From positions 1 through 64,000 of the forward strand of contig CALGIG010000110.1 in the NCBI GenBank assembly GCA_937915865.1: a DNA stretch of 64,000 nucleotides, read 5' to 3'. The notes under the pieces were generated by a model. The model saw nothing but the letters and a program-made list of their open reading frames with translations, made no database searches and was not told the DNA's origin. Origin of the DNA: an uncultured Prolixibacteraceae bacterium. GTDB taxonomy: Bacteria > Bacteroidota > Bacteroidia > Bacteroidales > Prolixibacteraceae. Numbering within the stretch: position 1 is the first letter of the stretch; every line of letters begins with the position of its first letter. The position numbers and the translations under genes are program-made. Shown in pieces: positions 27,393 through 35,241 of the stretch.

Positions 27393-28310
27393 TTATGGGT
27401 TTGTCTCATGACGATCTATGCCTATATCGTGCATAGAAACAGGATCTTCGATGGGTTCTAAATGTGTAAAAACCGTAATTGGGGTATCAAAAAGTTGGCG
27501 TATTTCTCGTTCGATTTTTTCTGCTTTATCGTGACCATCCTGAATCGTCCAATGCCCAGGCAATAGCAAATGAAAAGCTACGAACTTACGCTGACCAGCC
27601 TGCCGGGTTAAAAGAGAGTGATGTTCAATGTTTTGCGATTTTAATGAATTCAGTAAATCCGATATTTTTGCCAATTCATCATCCGGGATACTCGCATCAA
27701 GCAATCCGGTCGCTGAACGATGTATTAATTGATAGCCAGCCCAAAGGATATTCAATGCAACGGCGACGGCGACAATGCCATCCAGGATTTGCCATCCGGA
27801 GAGCTTTACCAACAGGATACCTAACAGAACTCCCCCTGAAGTGTAAACATCAGTCATCAAATGCTTTCCATCGGCATCAAGGGTTATTGAGTTATTCTTT
27901 TTTCCTGCTTTTATCAGCACAAGAGCCACGACTAAGTTTATCAACGATGCACCAACGGAAATAAGTAAACCGACTTCAACATTTTCGAGCGGTTGCGGAT
28001 GTATAATCCGCGGGATTGCCGACCAGATAATGCTGAAGGCTGCAACTACGATCATCCCACCTTCAATAGCACTGGAAAAATATTCTGCTTTGGTATGACC
28101 AAAAGGATGCTTTTCATCTGCCGGAGTTTCTGCTATAGTGAGCATAATCAGTGCTATGATGGCAGCAACTAAATTGACGCATGATTCGAGAGCATCTGAA
28201 AGTAAACCCACAGAATCAGTAAGATACCAGGCAAGGAACTTTAAAAAGATGGTTACAAGAGCTGCACCAATGGATAAATAGATGAACTTCTTAAGCGATC
28301 GTGCTTTCAT
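27393..28310 (-). CDS. Cation diffusion facilitator (CDF) transporter
   Basis: Inner-membrane divalent metal/proton antiporter of 305 residues with six membrane segments and a C-terminal cytoplasmic domain. Segment 2 has LLSDALESCVN and segment 5 has HLMTD. In the zinc/iron CDF proteins the segment 2 site is DxxxD or HxxxD; here the aligned positions read ExxxN, while the segment 5 HxxxD is intact. This ALESxVN form is a separate CDF branch of uncertain metal preference. KHPFGHTKAEY is the usual loop after segment 2. It is divergent from the DUF2231 gene. Confidence 0.9.
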   Translation of the reverse strand: MKARSLKKFIYLSIGAALVTIFLKFLAWYLTDSVGLLSDALESCVNLVAAIIALIMLTIAETPADEKHPFGHTKAEYFSSAIEGGMIVVAAFSIIWSAIPRIIHPQPLENVEVGLLISVGASLINLVVALVLIKAGKKNNSITLDADGKHLMTDVYTSGGVLLGILLVKLSGWQILDGIVAVAVALNILWAGYQLIHRSATGLLDASIPDDELAKISDLLNSLKSQNIEHHSLLTRQAGQRKFVAFHLLLPGHWTIQDGHDKAEKIEREIRQLFDTPITVFTHLEPIEDPVSMHDIGIDRHETNP

Positions 28311-28462
28311 AAGGTGATAATATCTGATTTACATTTCTAATAAATGCTATATTTATCTTTCACTATCAACAACTTGTATCAAGATTGCTGATTAGCGCAA
28401 AGCGATAATTGATTTGCCAAAAATAATTTGAAAGGTACTTGAAATCATCAGGATATGCGATT

Positions 28463-28500
28463 TTAAGCAAATCTTAAGAAAACCCATAGAATGCTTTAAG
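28463..28500 (+). promoter_or_regulatory. Phased TTAAG repeats before the DUF2231 operon
   Basis: TTAAG occurs at 28463, 28474 and 28496, that is with steps of 11 and 22 bases, so all lie on one face of the helix. The pair TTAAG-N6-TTAAG also occurs at 31112-31127 before the rubrerythrin gene, at the other end of the same two-component cluster. Direct repeats one helical turn apart are typical OmpR-family sites. The likely binder is the regulator at 29050. A weak TAtcAgaA lies at 28520. Confidence 0.55.
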
Positions 28501-28552
28501 CACAATAGCGGTTTTTTTGTATCAGAATTACAAACATTAAAAACTACAAATC

Positions 28553-29029
28553 ATGGATCTAACGCATTTACACCCGATGATCGTTCACTTCCCAATCGCA
28601 TTGCTGATTGTGGGATTTCTTTCTGATATTGTTGGATTACTGACGAAACGTGATTTTTTTACGCAAACCGGATTTTACCTGTTTACCCTGGGTGCGCTTG
28701 GCGTAATTGCCGCCTTTATGAGCGGAGAGCAGGCCGGAGATGGAATTGTTGAGGAAGGTGTCCTAAAACAAGCCCTTGAAAACCATGAAGAAGCTGCAAC
28801 TTTGGCTATCTGGGTAGTGGGTATTGCAGTTGTTTTTCGCATTGCCTTGTTTCTTTTGAAGAAATACAGCGGAGTTTTAAAAATGGTTTCACTAGCTTTG
28901 GGTTTGCTGGCTGTGATGGCAATCGCACGTACCGGATATTACGGTGGCGAATTGGTTTACAAACATGCGGCCGGTGTTCAGCTCGATCTTGGGTTTGGTA
29001 CAAGTTCAACAGAAAAAGATGACGATTAA
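28553..29029 (+). CDS. DUF2231 membrane protein
   Basis: Integral membrane protein of 158 residues with four predicted membrane segments and a short acidic tail. It shows the family marks HLHPMIVHFPIALLI near the N-terminus and TGYYGGELVYKHAAGVQ near the C-terminus. The conserved histidines suggest heme or metal binding, but the biochemical role of the family is not established. It is 20 bp upstream of a response regulator gene, with the kinase next, so it is probably part of the same operon and may take part in sensing (inference). Confidence 0.85.
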   Translation: MDLTHLHPMIVHFPIALLIVGFLSDIVGLLTKRDFFTQTGFYLFTLGALGVIAAFMSGEQAGDGIVEEGVLKQALENHEEAATLAIWVVGIAVVFRIALFLLKKYSGVLKMVSLALGLLAVMAIARTGYYGGELVYKHAAGVQLDLGFGTSSTEKDDD

Positions 29030-29049
29030 TTTGAGGTAAATTATTATTT

Positions 29050-29724
29050 ATGAGAATCTTAATTATCGAAGATGAACCGGGAATTGCTCTTTTCCTGAAA
29101 GACGGGCTTCAGGAAGAGTCGTTTGCTGTTGATGTGGCAAACGATGGTCCTTCCGGATTGGAATTGGCCACGGTGAACGACGGCGAATACGACCTGATTT
29201 TGCTTGACTGGATGCTGCCCGGAATGAGCGGAATAGAGGTTGTTCGTCAACTTCGGAAAATCGGTTCGCATGTTCCGGTAATATTTCTCACAGCCCGGGA
29301 CACCGTTCAGGATACCGTTTTTGCGCTCGAAATGGGCGCAAACGATTTCATCAAAAAGCCATTTTCGTTCGAAGAATTACTGGCGAGAGTGAGAGTGCAA
29401 CTTCGTGGAAAGCAATCTGAAAGTTCAAAAATTGTTCATCGAAACTTGGTGATGGATTTGAATACACACCAGGTTTTTGTCGATAATCAGGATGTTTCGT
29501 TGACACAAAAAGAATTTGCCCTTCTTGAATTTTTGTTGCGCAACAAAGGGAAGGTTTGCACCCGAAGCCGCATCATCGAGCACGTGTGGGACATTCATTT
29601 CGACTACAACACATCTGTAATCGACGTTTACATTAATGCGCTCCGTAAAAAGATTGATGGCAATGCCGACACGAACCTGATAACTACGATCAGGGGAGTT
29701 GGTTACATTATCAAAGACGAATGA
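29050..29724 (+). CDS. OmpR/PhoB-family response regulator
   Basis: Response regulator of 224 residues. The receiver domain has Glu7/Asp8 and phospho-acceptor Asp53 (LILLDWMLPGMSG), Thr in FLTARD and Lys in FIKKPFSFEELLAR. The winged-helix trans_reg_C domain (about 128-222) has LTQKEFALLEFLLRNKGKV and SVIDVYINALRKKID. It overlaps the kinase start by four bases (ATGA). It is the best candidate to bind the phased TTAAG repeats at 28463-28500 and 31112-31138. The close E. coli analogues (CusR/PcoR class) answer to metal or envelope stress; the signal here is not known. Confidence 0.94.
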   Translation: MRILIIEDEPGIALFLKDGLQEESFAVDVANDGPSGLELATVNDGEYDLILLDWMLPGMSGIEVVRQLRKIGSHVPVIFLTARDTVQDTVFALEMGANDFIKKPFSFEELLARVRVQLRGKQSESSKIVHRNLVMDLNTHQVFVDNQDVSLTQKEFALLEFLLRNKGKVCTRSRIIEHVWDIHFDYNTSVIDVYINALRKKIDGNADTNLITTIRGVGYIIKDE

Positions 29725-31115
29725 TACGAACCAGTTTCAGCAATCGGATAGCGCTCTATTTTCTTTCGGCGACAGCTATGCTGATTGTCGTGGTTTTCAT
29801 TGCCATTTACTTTGTTGTTTCGAGTTCTGTGTATAGGTATCTCGACGAAGATTTGAAGGCCGAATCGTCGGAATTGCAAAACGGGATTGTGACTTTTAAC
29901 GACCGCATCATCATTGCCAATTTAAAAGAATGGGACGAAGGCGAACATGCCCAGATTGAAGTGAACCCAACGTTTGTGCAGATAACTGACACAACAGGCG
30001 CGATACTGAAGCAATCGCCCAACCTGGTGAAGGAGAAGCTGGCTACCTTTCCTAAATATAAAATCGAAACCTATTTTGATACCCATCTAGACAAATCTTC
30101 CGTTCGTCAGGTGCAAACGCCAATCACAATTGATGGAAGGATCATAGGATTTCTCTCGGTAGCCATTCCGCTTGACGACTCGCTTCTGGTGCTTAAAAAT
30201 CTGCGGATGGTCCTGATGTTTGCGTTTCCACTGGCACTGCTTGTTTTATATTTCATTGTTGTTTTTATTGCCCGGAAAAGCATCGATCCGGTTTATCAGC
30301 TTACTCATGCGGCCCAGAAAATTACCCGCGAAAATCTGAACCAGCGAATTCAATTACCCAAATACAAAGACGAACTTTATACCTTGGTCAACACCATCAA
30401 CAGCTTGCTCGACCGGCTTGAAGACGCGGTTCTGCGCGAGAAACAATTCACGGCCGATGCGTCGCACGAATTGCGAACTCCGCTTTCGGCTTTGAAAGGA
30501 ACGCTGGAAGTTTTGCTCCGGAAGCAGCGCGAGCCGGAACAATACATCGAAAAAATTCACTATGGATTGTCGGAGGTAAACCGCATGACTGTTCTGGTTG
30601 AACATCTTTTGCTTTTGGCCCGGTACGAGGCCGGTACCATTCCTGTAAATCTCCAGATGATTCAAATCGAAGAAATGGTCCATGCGCTGGCTGTTAGGTT
30701 GAGCGAGAGACTCGACGAAAATCAGGTATCGCTGAAAATCAATATTCCTGCTGAAGTCGAAGTTTTTTCAGACCGGTTTATGCTGGAACAAATTCTGGAA
30801 AACCTGGCAACAAACGCTATCAAATTTTCCAATCCGGGCGGTGAAGTTGAAATCAGTTTCAGGAATGATCAGTTGGAACCTTTGTTGTTGATTAGAGATC
30901 AGGGCATTGGAATGACTCCGCAGCAGATTTCTCAGATTTTTGAGCGGTTTTACCGTGCCGACGAATCGCGCAACTTTGCAGTAAAAGGAAATGGTCTGGG
31001 CATGGCCATCGTTAAGCGTTTTGCCGATATTCTTCATTTAAAAATCAACATTTCGAGCGAACCGGGATCCGGAACTTTGGTTGAAGTGGTCTTTCCTTCA
31101 GAAAAAAAATCTTAA
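29721..31115 (+). CDS. Sensor histidine kinase of the HAMP/HisKA class
   Basis: Membrane kinase of 464 residues. Order: membrane segment 1 (about 10-33), periplasmic sensor region (about 34-160), membrane segment 2 (about 164-186), HAMP (about 187-240), HisKA with His249 in ADASHELRTPLSALKG, and HATPase_c with NLATNAIKFS, DQGIGMTPQQ and GNGLGMAIVKRF. All catalytic boxes are present. It is translationally coupled to the response regulator before it. Confidence 0.94.
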   Translation: MIRTSFSNRIALYFLSATAMLIVVVFIAIYFVVSSSVYRYLDEDLKAESSELQNGIVTFNDRIIIANLKEWDEGEHAQIEVNPTFVQITDTTGAILKQSPNLVKEKLATFPKYKIETYFDTHLDKSSVRQVQTPITIDGRIIGFLSVAIPLDDSLLVLKNLRMVLMFAFPLALLVLYFIVVFIARKSIDPVYQLTHAAQKITRENLNQRIQLPKYKDELYTLVNTINSLLDRLEDAVLREKQFTADASHELRTPLSALKGTLEVLLRKQREPEQYIEKIHYGLSEVNRMTVLVEHLLLLARYEAGTIPVNLQMIQIEEMVHALAVRLSERLDENQVSLKINIPAEVEVFSDRFMLEQILENLATNAIKFSNPGGEVEISFRNDQLEPLLLIRDQGIGMTPQQISQIFERFYRADESRNFAVKGNGLGMAIVKRFADILHLKINISSEPGSGTLVEVVFPSEKKS

Positions 31116-31168
31116 GCCAATTTTAAGATTCTCTTTAGTCTTGCCTCAGATTGGCACCTCTAACTTTG
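31112..31168 (+). promoter_or_regulatory. Promoter of the rubrerythrin gene with phased TTAAG sites
   Basis: TTG at 31141-31143, 17 bases, then TAacTTTG at 31161-31168 form a full Bacteroidota promoter, 39 bp before the ATG at 31208. Just upstream lie TTAAG at 31112 and 31123 and a variant TTTAG at 31134, all 11 bases apart. Sites ending beside the -33 box suit an activator. Confidence 0.65.
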
Positions 31169-31207
31169 ACATATAAATTAAAAACAATTCATGTCAAATT
31201 TTTAAAA

Positions 31208-31840
31208 ATGAAAATGATGAAAACAAATTTCTCAAAAAGTTTAGTGCTGGTTTTATTCTTTGTTTTTGGATACGCAACGCTTCATGCAGCCAGCGATAAA
31301 ACAGTAAAAGATCTTCAGGCCGCGTTTACCGGCGAGTCAACTGCCAGTGCAAAATATACCGCATTCGCCAAGAAAGCACGTGAAGAGGGCAACCAGAAAG
31401 TGGCTGCGCTGTTCGAGGCAGCTTCAAAAGCCGAAAGTATTCATGCCGGAAATCACAAGGCTGTTTTACAGCAACTTAATGCAAATATTCCGACAGTAAA
31501 TCCGAAATTCGATGTAAAAACAACTGCTGAAAACCTGAAAGATGCCATTGCCGGCGAATCGTACGAAGTTGCAACCATGTATCCCAGTTTTATTACCGAT
31601 GCCCAAACAGAAAATGTGAACCTGGCTATGGTTTCGTTTAATTATGCATTTCAGGTTGAGAAAAAACATAAAGTGCTGTACGAAAAAGCATTGAAAGCAT
31701 TGCTGGATAAACAGGAAACGTCGCTTCCTTCGGTTTACTATGTTTGCGGAACCTGCGGAAATACCTATGAAAATGCAGCTCCTGAACGTTGCGGAATTTC
31801 AATGACCCCGAAAGATCGGTTTATCAAGATTGGTGCTTAA
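31208..31840 (+). CDS. Exported rubrerythrin-like protein
   Basis: Rubrerythrin family protein, expected to reduce peroxide with a di-iron centre. ATG at 31208 begins a clear signal peptide (MMKTNFSKSLVLVLFFVFGY ahead of ATLHA); codons upstream to 31151 lie inside the promoter. The ferritin-like domain keeps the Glu and Glu-x-x-His sets (GESTASAKYTAF; FEAASKAESIHAGNH; GESYEVATMYP; QVEKKH). The C-terminal rubredoxin-like domain has CGTCGNTY but then ERCGISMTPKDRF, so the second knuckle is CxxS rather than CxxC and one iron ligand is missing. Export of a rubrerythrin is itself unusual. It is the last gene before a strong terminator and appears to have its own regulated promoter. Confidence 0.85.
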   Translation: MKMMKTNFSKSLVLVLFFVFGYATLHAASDKTVKDLQAAFTGESTASAKYTAFAKKAREEGNQKVAALFEAASKAESIHAGNHKAVLQQLNANIPTVNPKFDVKTTAENLKDAIAGESYEVATMYPSFITDAQTENVNLAMVSFNYAFQVEKKHKVLYEKALKALLDKQETSLPSVYYVCGTCGNTYENAAPERCGISMTPKDRFIKIGA

Positions 31841-31858
31841 TCTGAAGAAATATAAATT

Positions 31859-31904
31859 AAAAGCCAATGAGAATGTTTCAATGAATTCATTCTCATTGGC
31901 TTTT
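31859..31904 (+). terminator. Intrinsic terminator after the rubrerythrin gene
   Basis: Arms 31859-31875 and 31888-31904 pair perfectly over 17 bp (core GCCAATGAGAATG), with a 12-base loop and a T-run at 31901-31905. Confidence 0.9.
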
Positions 31905-32170
31905 TGTTGAAGAATCATTATCTTCTTCCTATGTTTGAATATGAGTTCAATATTGTAGTTCCATTAGAACGATTGATCACGAAGTGAGATGGAATTAATC
32001 ACACATAGGTCTTTCTTACTTTTACTTAACTACATTTTTGATCGTCCTAAGCCGATAGTATTGAAAGTTAGCGTAAACTAAAAAGAATAGATATCAGCAA
32101 AATTATTTAAATACTCTAAATCGATTAAGCTGATCCCGATAATAATTGATTTCTGGCAGGGCTTTTCGTT
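31905..32170. other. Gene-free gap
   Basis: The stretch between the rubrerythrin terminator and the end of the acetyltransferase gene is AT-rich. I see no gene, repeat or clear hairpin in it. Confidence 0.5.
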
Positions 32171-32647
32171 TCACAAAATTTTTCTCAACTCTTTCTGGTA
32201 GCAAATGCTTTCGTCCATTCCAATGTATTGCCCGTAATTGTCGATTAGCGAGTAACCCGCAACTGTATAAAGACGAATAGCTTCGGTTTGTTTGTGCCCA
32301 GTTTCCAGAACAGCCTTATTGTAGCCTACCTCAACGGCCCAATTTTCCAGTTCCTGAAGAATTCTGGCAGCCAGTCTCCTTCCCCGCATTTCGGGATACA
32401 CAAACATTCGTTTGACTTCAACCGATTCCTCATCAAATTTTTTAAAAGCACCGCAACCCACTGGTTTACCTTCCACATAAATTACTACAACATTTTTTAT
32501 CATGTCAACCTTGTTGTAAGGACGGTATTTCAATTGGGCTTCGCCGTTACGCTGATACAAATCTGCGTCGAGTGCCGTAATTAAACTTACAAAATCGGAA
32601 TTTTCGCTTGTTGTGCGAATTATCTGAATCGAATCAATTTTATCCAT
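32171..32647 (-). CDS. GNAT-family N-acetyltransferase
   Basis: Single-domain acetyltransferase of 158 residues. The acetyl-CoA binding motif A is present as VKRMFVYPEMRGRRLAARIL, followed by AVLETGHKQTEAIRLYTVAGY (motif B). GGAF-like core strands include VVIYVEGKPVGCGAF. The substrate cannot be predicted. It is a single gene on the - strand, divergent from the MORN-repeat gene. Confidence 0.88.
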   Translation of the reverse strand: MDKIDSIQIIRTTSENSDFVSLITALDADLYQRNGEAQLKYRPYNKVDMIKNVVVIYVEGKPVGCGAFKKFDEESVEVKRMFVYPEMRGRRLAARILQELENWAVEVGYNKAVLETGHKQTEAIRLYTVAGYSLIDNYGQYIGMDESICYQKELRKIL

Positions 32648-32740
32648 GGTTATCCGTTATATTTTCTAAATCAGAAAAAGACAAAAATAACTTCCCCGAC
32701 AAATAAATAAGTAATTTAGTTGCGGTTAAAAATATAAAAT

Positions 32741-33541
32741 ATGTACAAACTTTTTGTCATAGCATTTTTCTTTATTACGGCAGGAGTAGTAGCCCAGAAC
32801 AAAATAAACCAGACAGATACGCAAGGACGAAAACAGGGCGTTTGGATAAAAAAAGATGTTGAAGGTAAGCTGGTTTACCAGGCAACATTCAAAGACGATA
32901 AACCTGTTGGCGAGATGAAACGTTTTCATTCAAATGGCCAATTAAAAGCTATATTGAATTTTAAAGAAGGGAGCAACGAGTCGGAAGCTCATCTTTTTGA
33001 TGAAAAAGGCAAACTAATTGCCCAGGGGATGTATGATGGACAGAAAAAAACAGGAGAATGGAAATATATGATTGATGGGAAAATCATCTCAACAGAGATT
33101 TACCTGAATGGGCAGAAACAAGGAATTGCAAAACGTTATTACAAAACAGGTGAGATACTTGAAGAATCTAACTGGGAAAACAACCTGATGAATGGCCTAT
33201 ACAAATCATATTTTCAGGATGGTAAAATTTTTCTGGAATGTTATTATACCGAAGGCAAACGCAATGGTGTTTTCAGAACTTGGTTTTCAGGAGGTTCAAT
33301 TGAATTAGAGGCAAATTACACTAACGATGTCAAAGATAAAGACTGGAGATATTTCGACAAAAACGGGAAACATCTTTTTACTTTGACATACAATCTTGGT
33401 AACCTTTTAAACACTGAAGTTCAGGATAGTATAGACAAAGCGCAATCTGTTTTTTATAACCCGCATAATATCCCCGATCCTGAAAAGTTTATGCAAAACC
33501 CCGAAGAATATATGATTTTAATGCAAAATCGTGGTCAATGA
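32741..33541 (+). CDS. MORN_2 (YwqK-like) repeat protein
   Basis: Exported protein of 266 residues (signal peptide to about residue 20) built from MORN_2-type repeats, each near the pattern G-x-W-k-x-Y-x-x-G-k-x-x-x-x-x-Y: KQGVWIKKDVEGKLVYQATF, GEWKYMIDGKIISTEIYLN, NGLYKSYFQDGKIFLECYY, NGVFRTWFSGGSIELEANY. Such proteins are often labelled YwqK-family antitoxin, but in Bacteroidota they are mostly secreted proteins of unknown role. Its stop overlaps the ATG of the subtilase gene (ATGA), so the two are probably made together. Confidence 0.8.
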   Translation: MYKLFVIAFFFITAGVVAQNKINQTDTQGRKQGVWIKKDVEGKLVYQATFKDDKPVGEMKRFHSNGQLKAILNFKEGSNESEAHLFDEKGKLIAQGMYDGQKKTGEWKYMIDGKIISTEIYLNGQKQGIAKRYYKTGEILEESNWENNLMNGLYKSYFQDGKIFLECYYTEGKRNGVFRTWFSGGSIELEANYTNDVKDKDWRYFDKNGKHLFTLTYNLGNLLNTEVQDSIDKAQSVFYNPHNIPDPEKFMQNPEEYMILMQNRGQ

Positions 33542-35175
33542 AGCTCAAAATCGTTTTTATATTACTAAGCTTGTTGGTTGCTCCATTTTTAATTGCACAA
33601 ACAGTAACCAAAAATACTTATTGGGTGCAATTTAAAGATAAAAGTGGAACCATTTTCTCGATTGATAAACCAGAAGCTTTTCTTTCAGACCGAGCAATAC
33701 AACGACGACAGAGACAACACATCAATATTGACGAAAACGATTTACCAGTATCAAAAATATACCTGGATTCATTAAAAAAAAGAGGACTCGAAATTGTACA
33801 CACATCAAAATGGTTGAATGGAGCTACAGTGAGGACTTCTGACACAATTCTGATTAAACAAATAGCAGAAATTTCATTCATCTCCCAGGTTCAACTCACA
33901 AAACCAGGCTTACTCACAAAGTCGGTCATCGATAAGTTTTCTTCAGAAAAATCAAATACCTACGACTCTACCCAATATGGCAATGCACTGACGCAGCTCA
34001 CGCAGCTAAATGGTCAATATTTACACCAGCTAGGGTTTCGGGGAAAAGGTATCCAGATAGCAGTTTTAGATGCAGGTTTTTACAATGCCAATACAATTAC
34101 AGCATTCGATAGTTTACGAAACTCAAACCGAATTTTGGGAATTCGTGATTTTGTCGATCCTAAATCAAATATTTACAATCAAAATTACCACGGGATGAGC
34201 GTTTTGTCGTGCATGGCCGGCAATGTCCCCGGAAACTTGATCGGAACTGCCCCTGATGCTTCGTATTATTTATTTAGAACGGAAGATGTTTCGTCGGAAT
34301 ATTTAATTGAAGAAGACAATTGGGTTGCAGCCGCCGAATATTCTGATAGCCTTGGAGTGGACCTTATTAATTCATCGCTGGGATACAGCCAATTTAACGA
34401 CGCAAAAATGAACCATTCATATTCCGATTTGAACGGGAAAACGACCCGCGTGACCAAAGCGGCGAATATGGCTTTTCAAAAAGGGATACTGGTATTTGCC
34501 AGCGCCGGAAACGAGGGTACCAATACCTGGAAGAAGATAATTGCTCCGGCTGATGGTGAAAATGTAATTGCTGTTGGTGCAATTGATAAAAACGGATTGA
34601 GGGCAAGTTTCAGTTCGTATGGCCCTGCTTATGGTGGAGCAACAAAACCCAATATAGTAGCAATGGGTGTTTCAACCTGCCTTGTTACAAGTAATCTTAT
34701 CCTTGGAGCTGCAAGCGGAACTTCTTTTTCCTCGCCGGTTTTGGCCGGAATGGGAGCATGTTTGCTTCAGGCAAATCCATATTGCACAGTCAAACAAATC
34801 AAATTAGCCATAGAAGAAGCGGCCAGCCAGTACAGCAAACCCGATTCGTTGTTGGGTTATGGCATTCCTGATTTTGGAATAGCCAACCAATACTTAAGTA
34901 CTGCCTCAATTTCGGCAGAACCGGGATGGATAGTCTATCCCAATCCTTTTTCAGATTACTTTATTCTGAAAAACAATGGTATTTCTACAAACAATATCTT
35001 ATTCATTTCTATTTATACCATTAACGGAATGTGTGTATGGGAAAAAACTTTCGCCTCAACTGAAAGTGTAATTCTGAATAATCTTTCTACCTTGCCTCAA
35101 GGCATTTTGATCATGCGAATTCGTTTCGGCGAAGATGAACAACATTTAAAATTAATAAAAACAAACGCCAGGTAA
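33538..35175 (+). CDS. Subtilisin-like S8 peptidase with type IX secretion signal
   Basis: Secreted serine protease of 545 residues. A signal peptide and an inhibitor-like propeptide region precede the catalytic domain. The triad is Asp178 (AVLDAGFYN), His218 (NYHGMSVLSCMAG) and Ser396 (SGTSFSSPVLAGMGA), with SAGNEGTN carrying the oxyanion Asn. The last 75 residues form a type A sorting domain (VYPNPFSDYFILKNN ... QGILIMRIRFGEDEQHLKLIK), which sends the protein through the type IX secretion system. It overlaps the MORN-repeat gene by four bases. Confidence 0.93.
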   Translation: MKLKIVFILLSLLVAPFLIAQTVTKNTYWVQFKDKSGTIFSIDKPEAFLSDRAIQRRQRQHINIDENDLPVSKIYLDSLKKRGLEIVHTSKWLNGATVRTSDTILIKQIAEISFISQVQLTKPGLLTKSVIDKFSSEKSNTYDSTQYGNALTQLTQLNGQYLHQLGFRGKGIQIAVLDAGFYNANTITAFDSLRNSNRILGIRDFVDPKSNIYNQNYHGMSVLSCMAGNVPGNLIGTAPDASYYLFRTEDVSSEYLIEEDNWVAAAEYSDSLGVDLINSSLGYSQFNDAKMNHSYSDLNGKTTRVTKAANMAFQKGILVFASAGNEGTNTWKKIIAPADGENVIAVGAIDKNGLRASFSSYGPAYGGATKPNIVAMGVSTCLVTSNLILGAASGTSFSSPVLAGMGACLLQANPYCTVKQIKLAIEEAASQYSKPDSLLGYGIPDFGIANQYLSTASISAEPGWIVYPNPFSDYFILKNNGISTNNILFISIYTINGMCVWEKTFASTESVILNNLSTLPQGILIMRIRFGEDEQHLKLIKTNAR

Positions 35176-35241
35176 AAAATAAATATTGCAAGTTACGGGA
35201 AACACTCCGAAACCCGTATCTCGAAACCTGAAACTTAAAAA

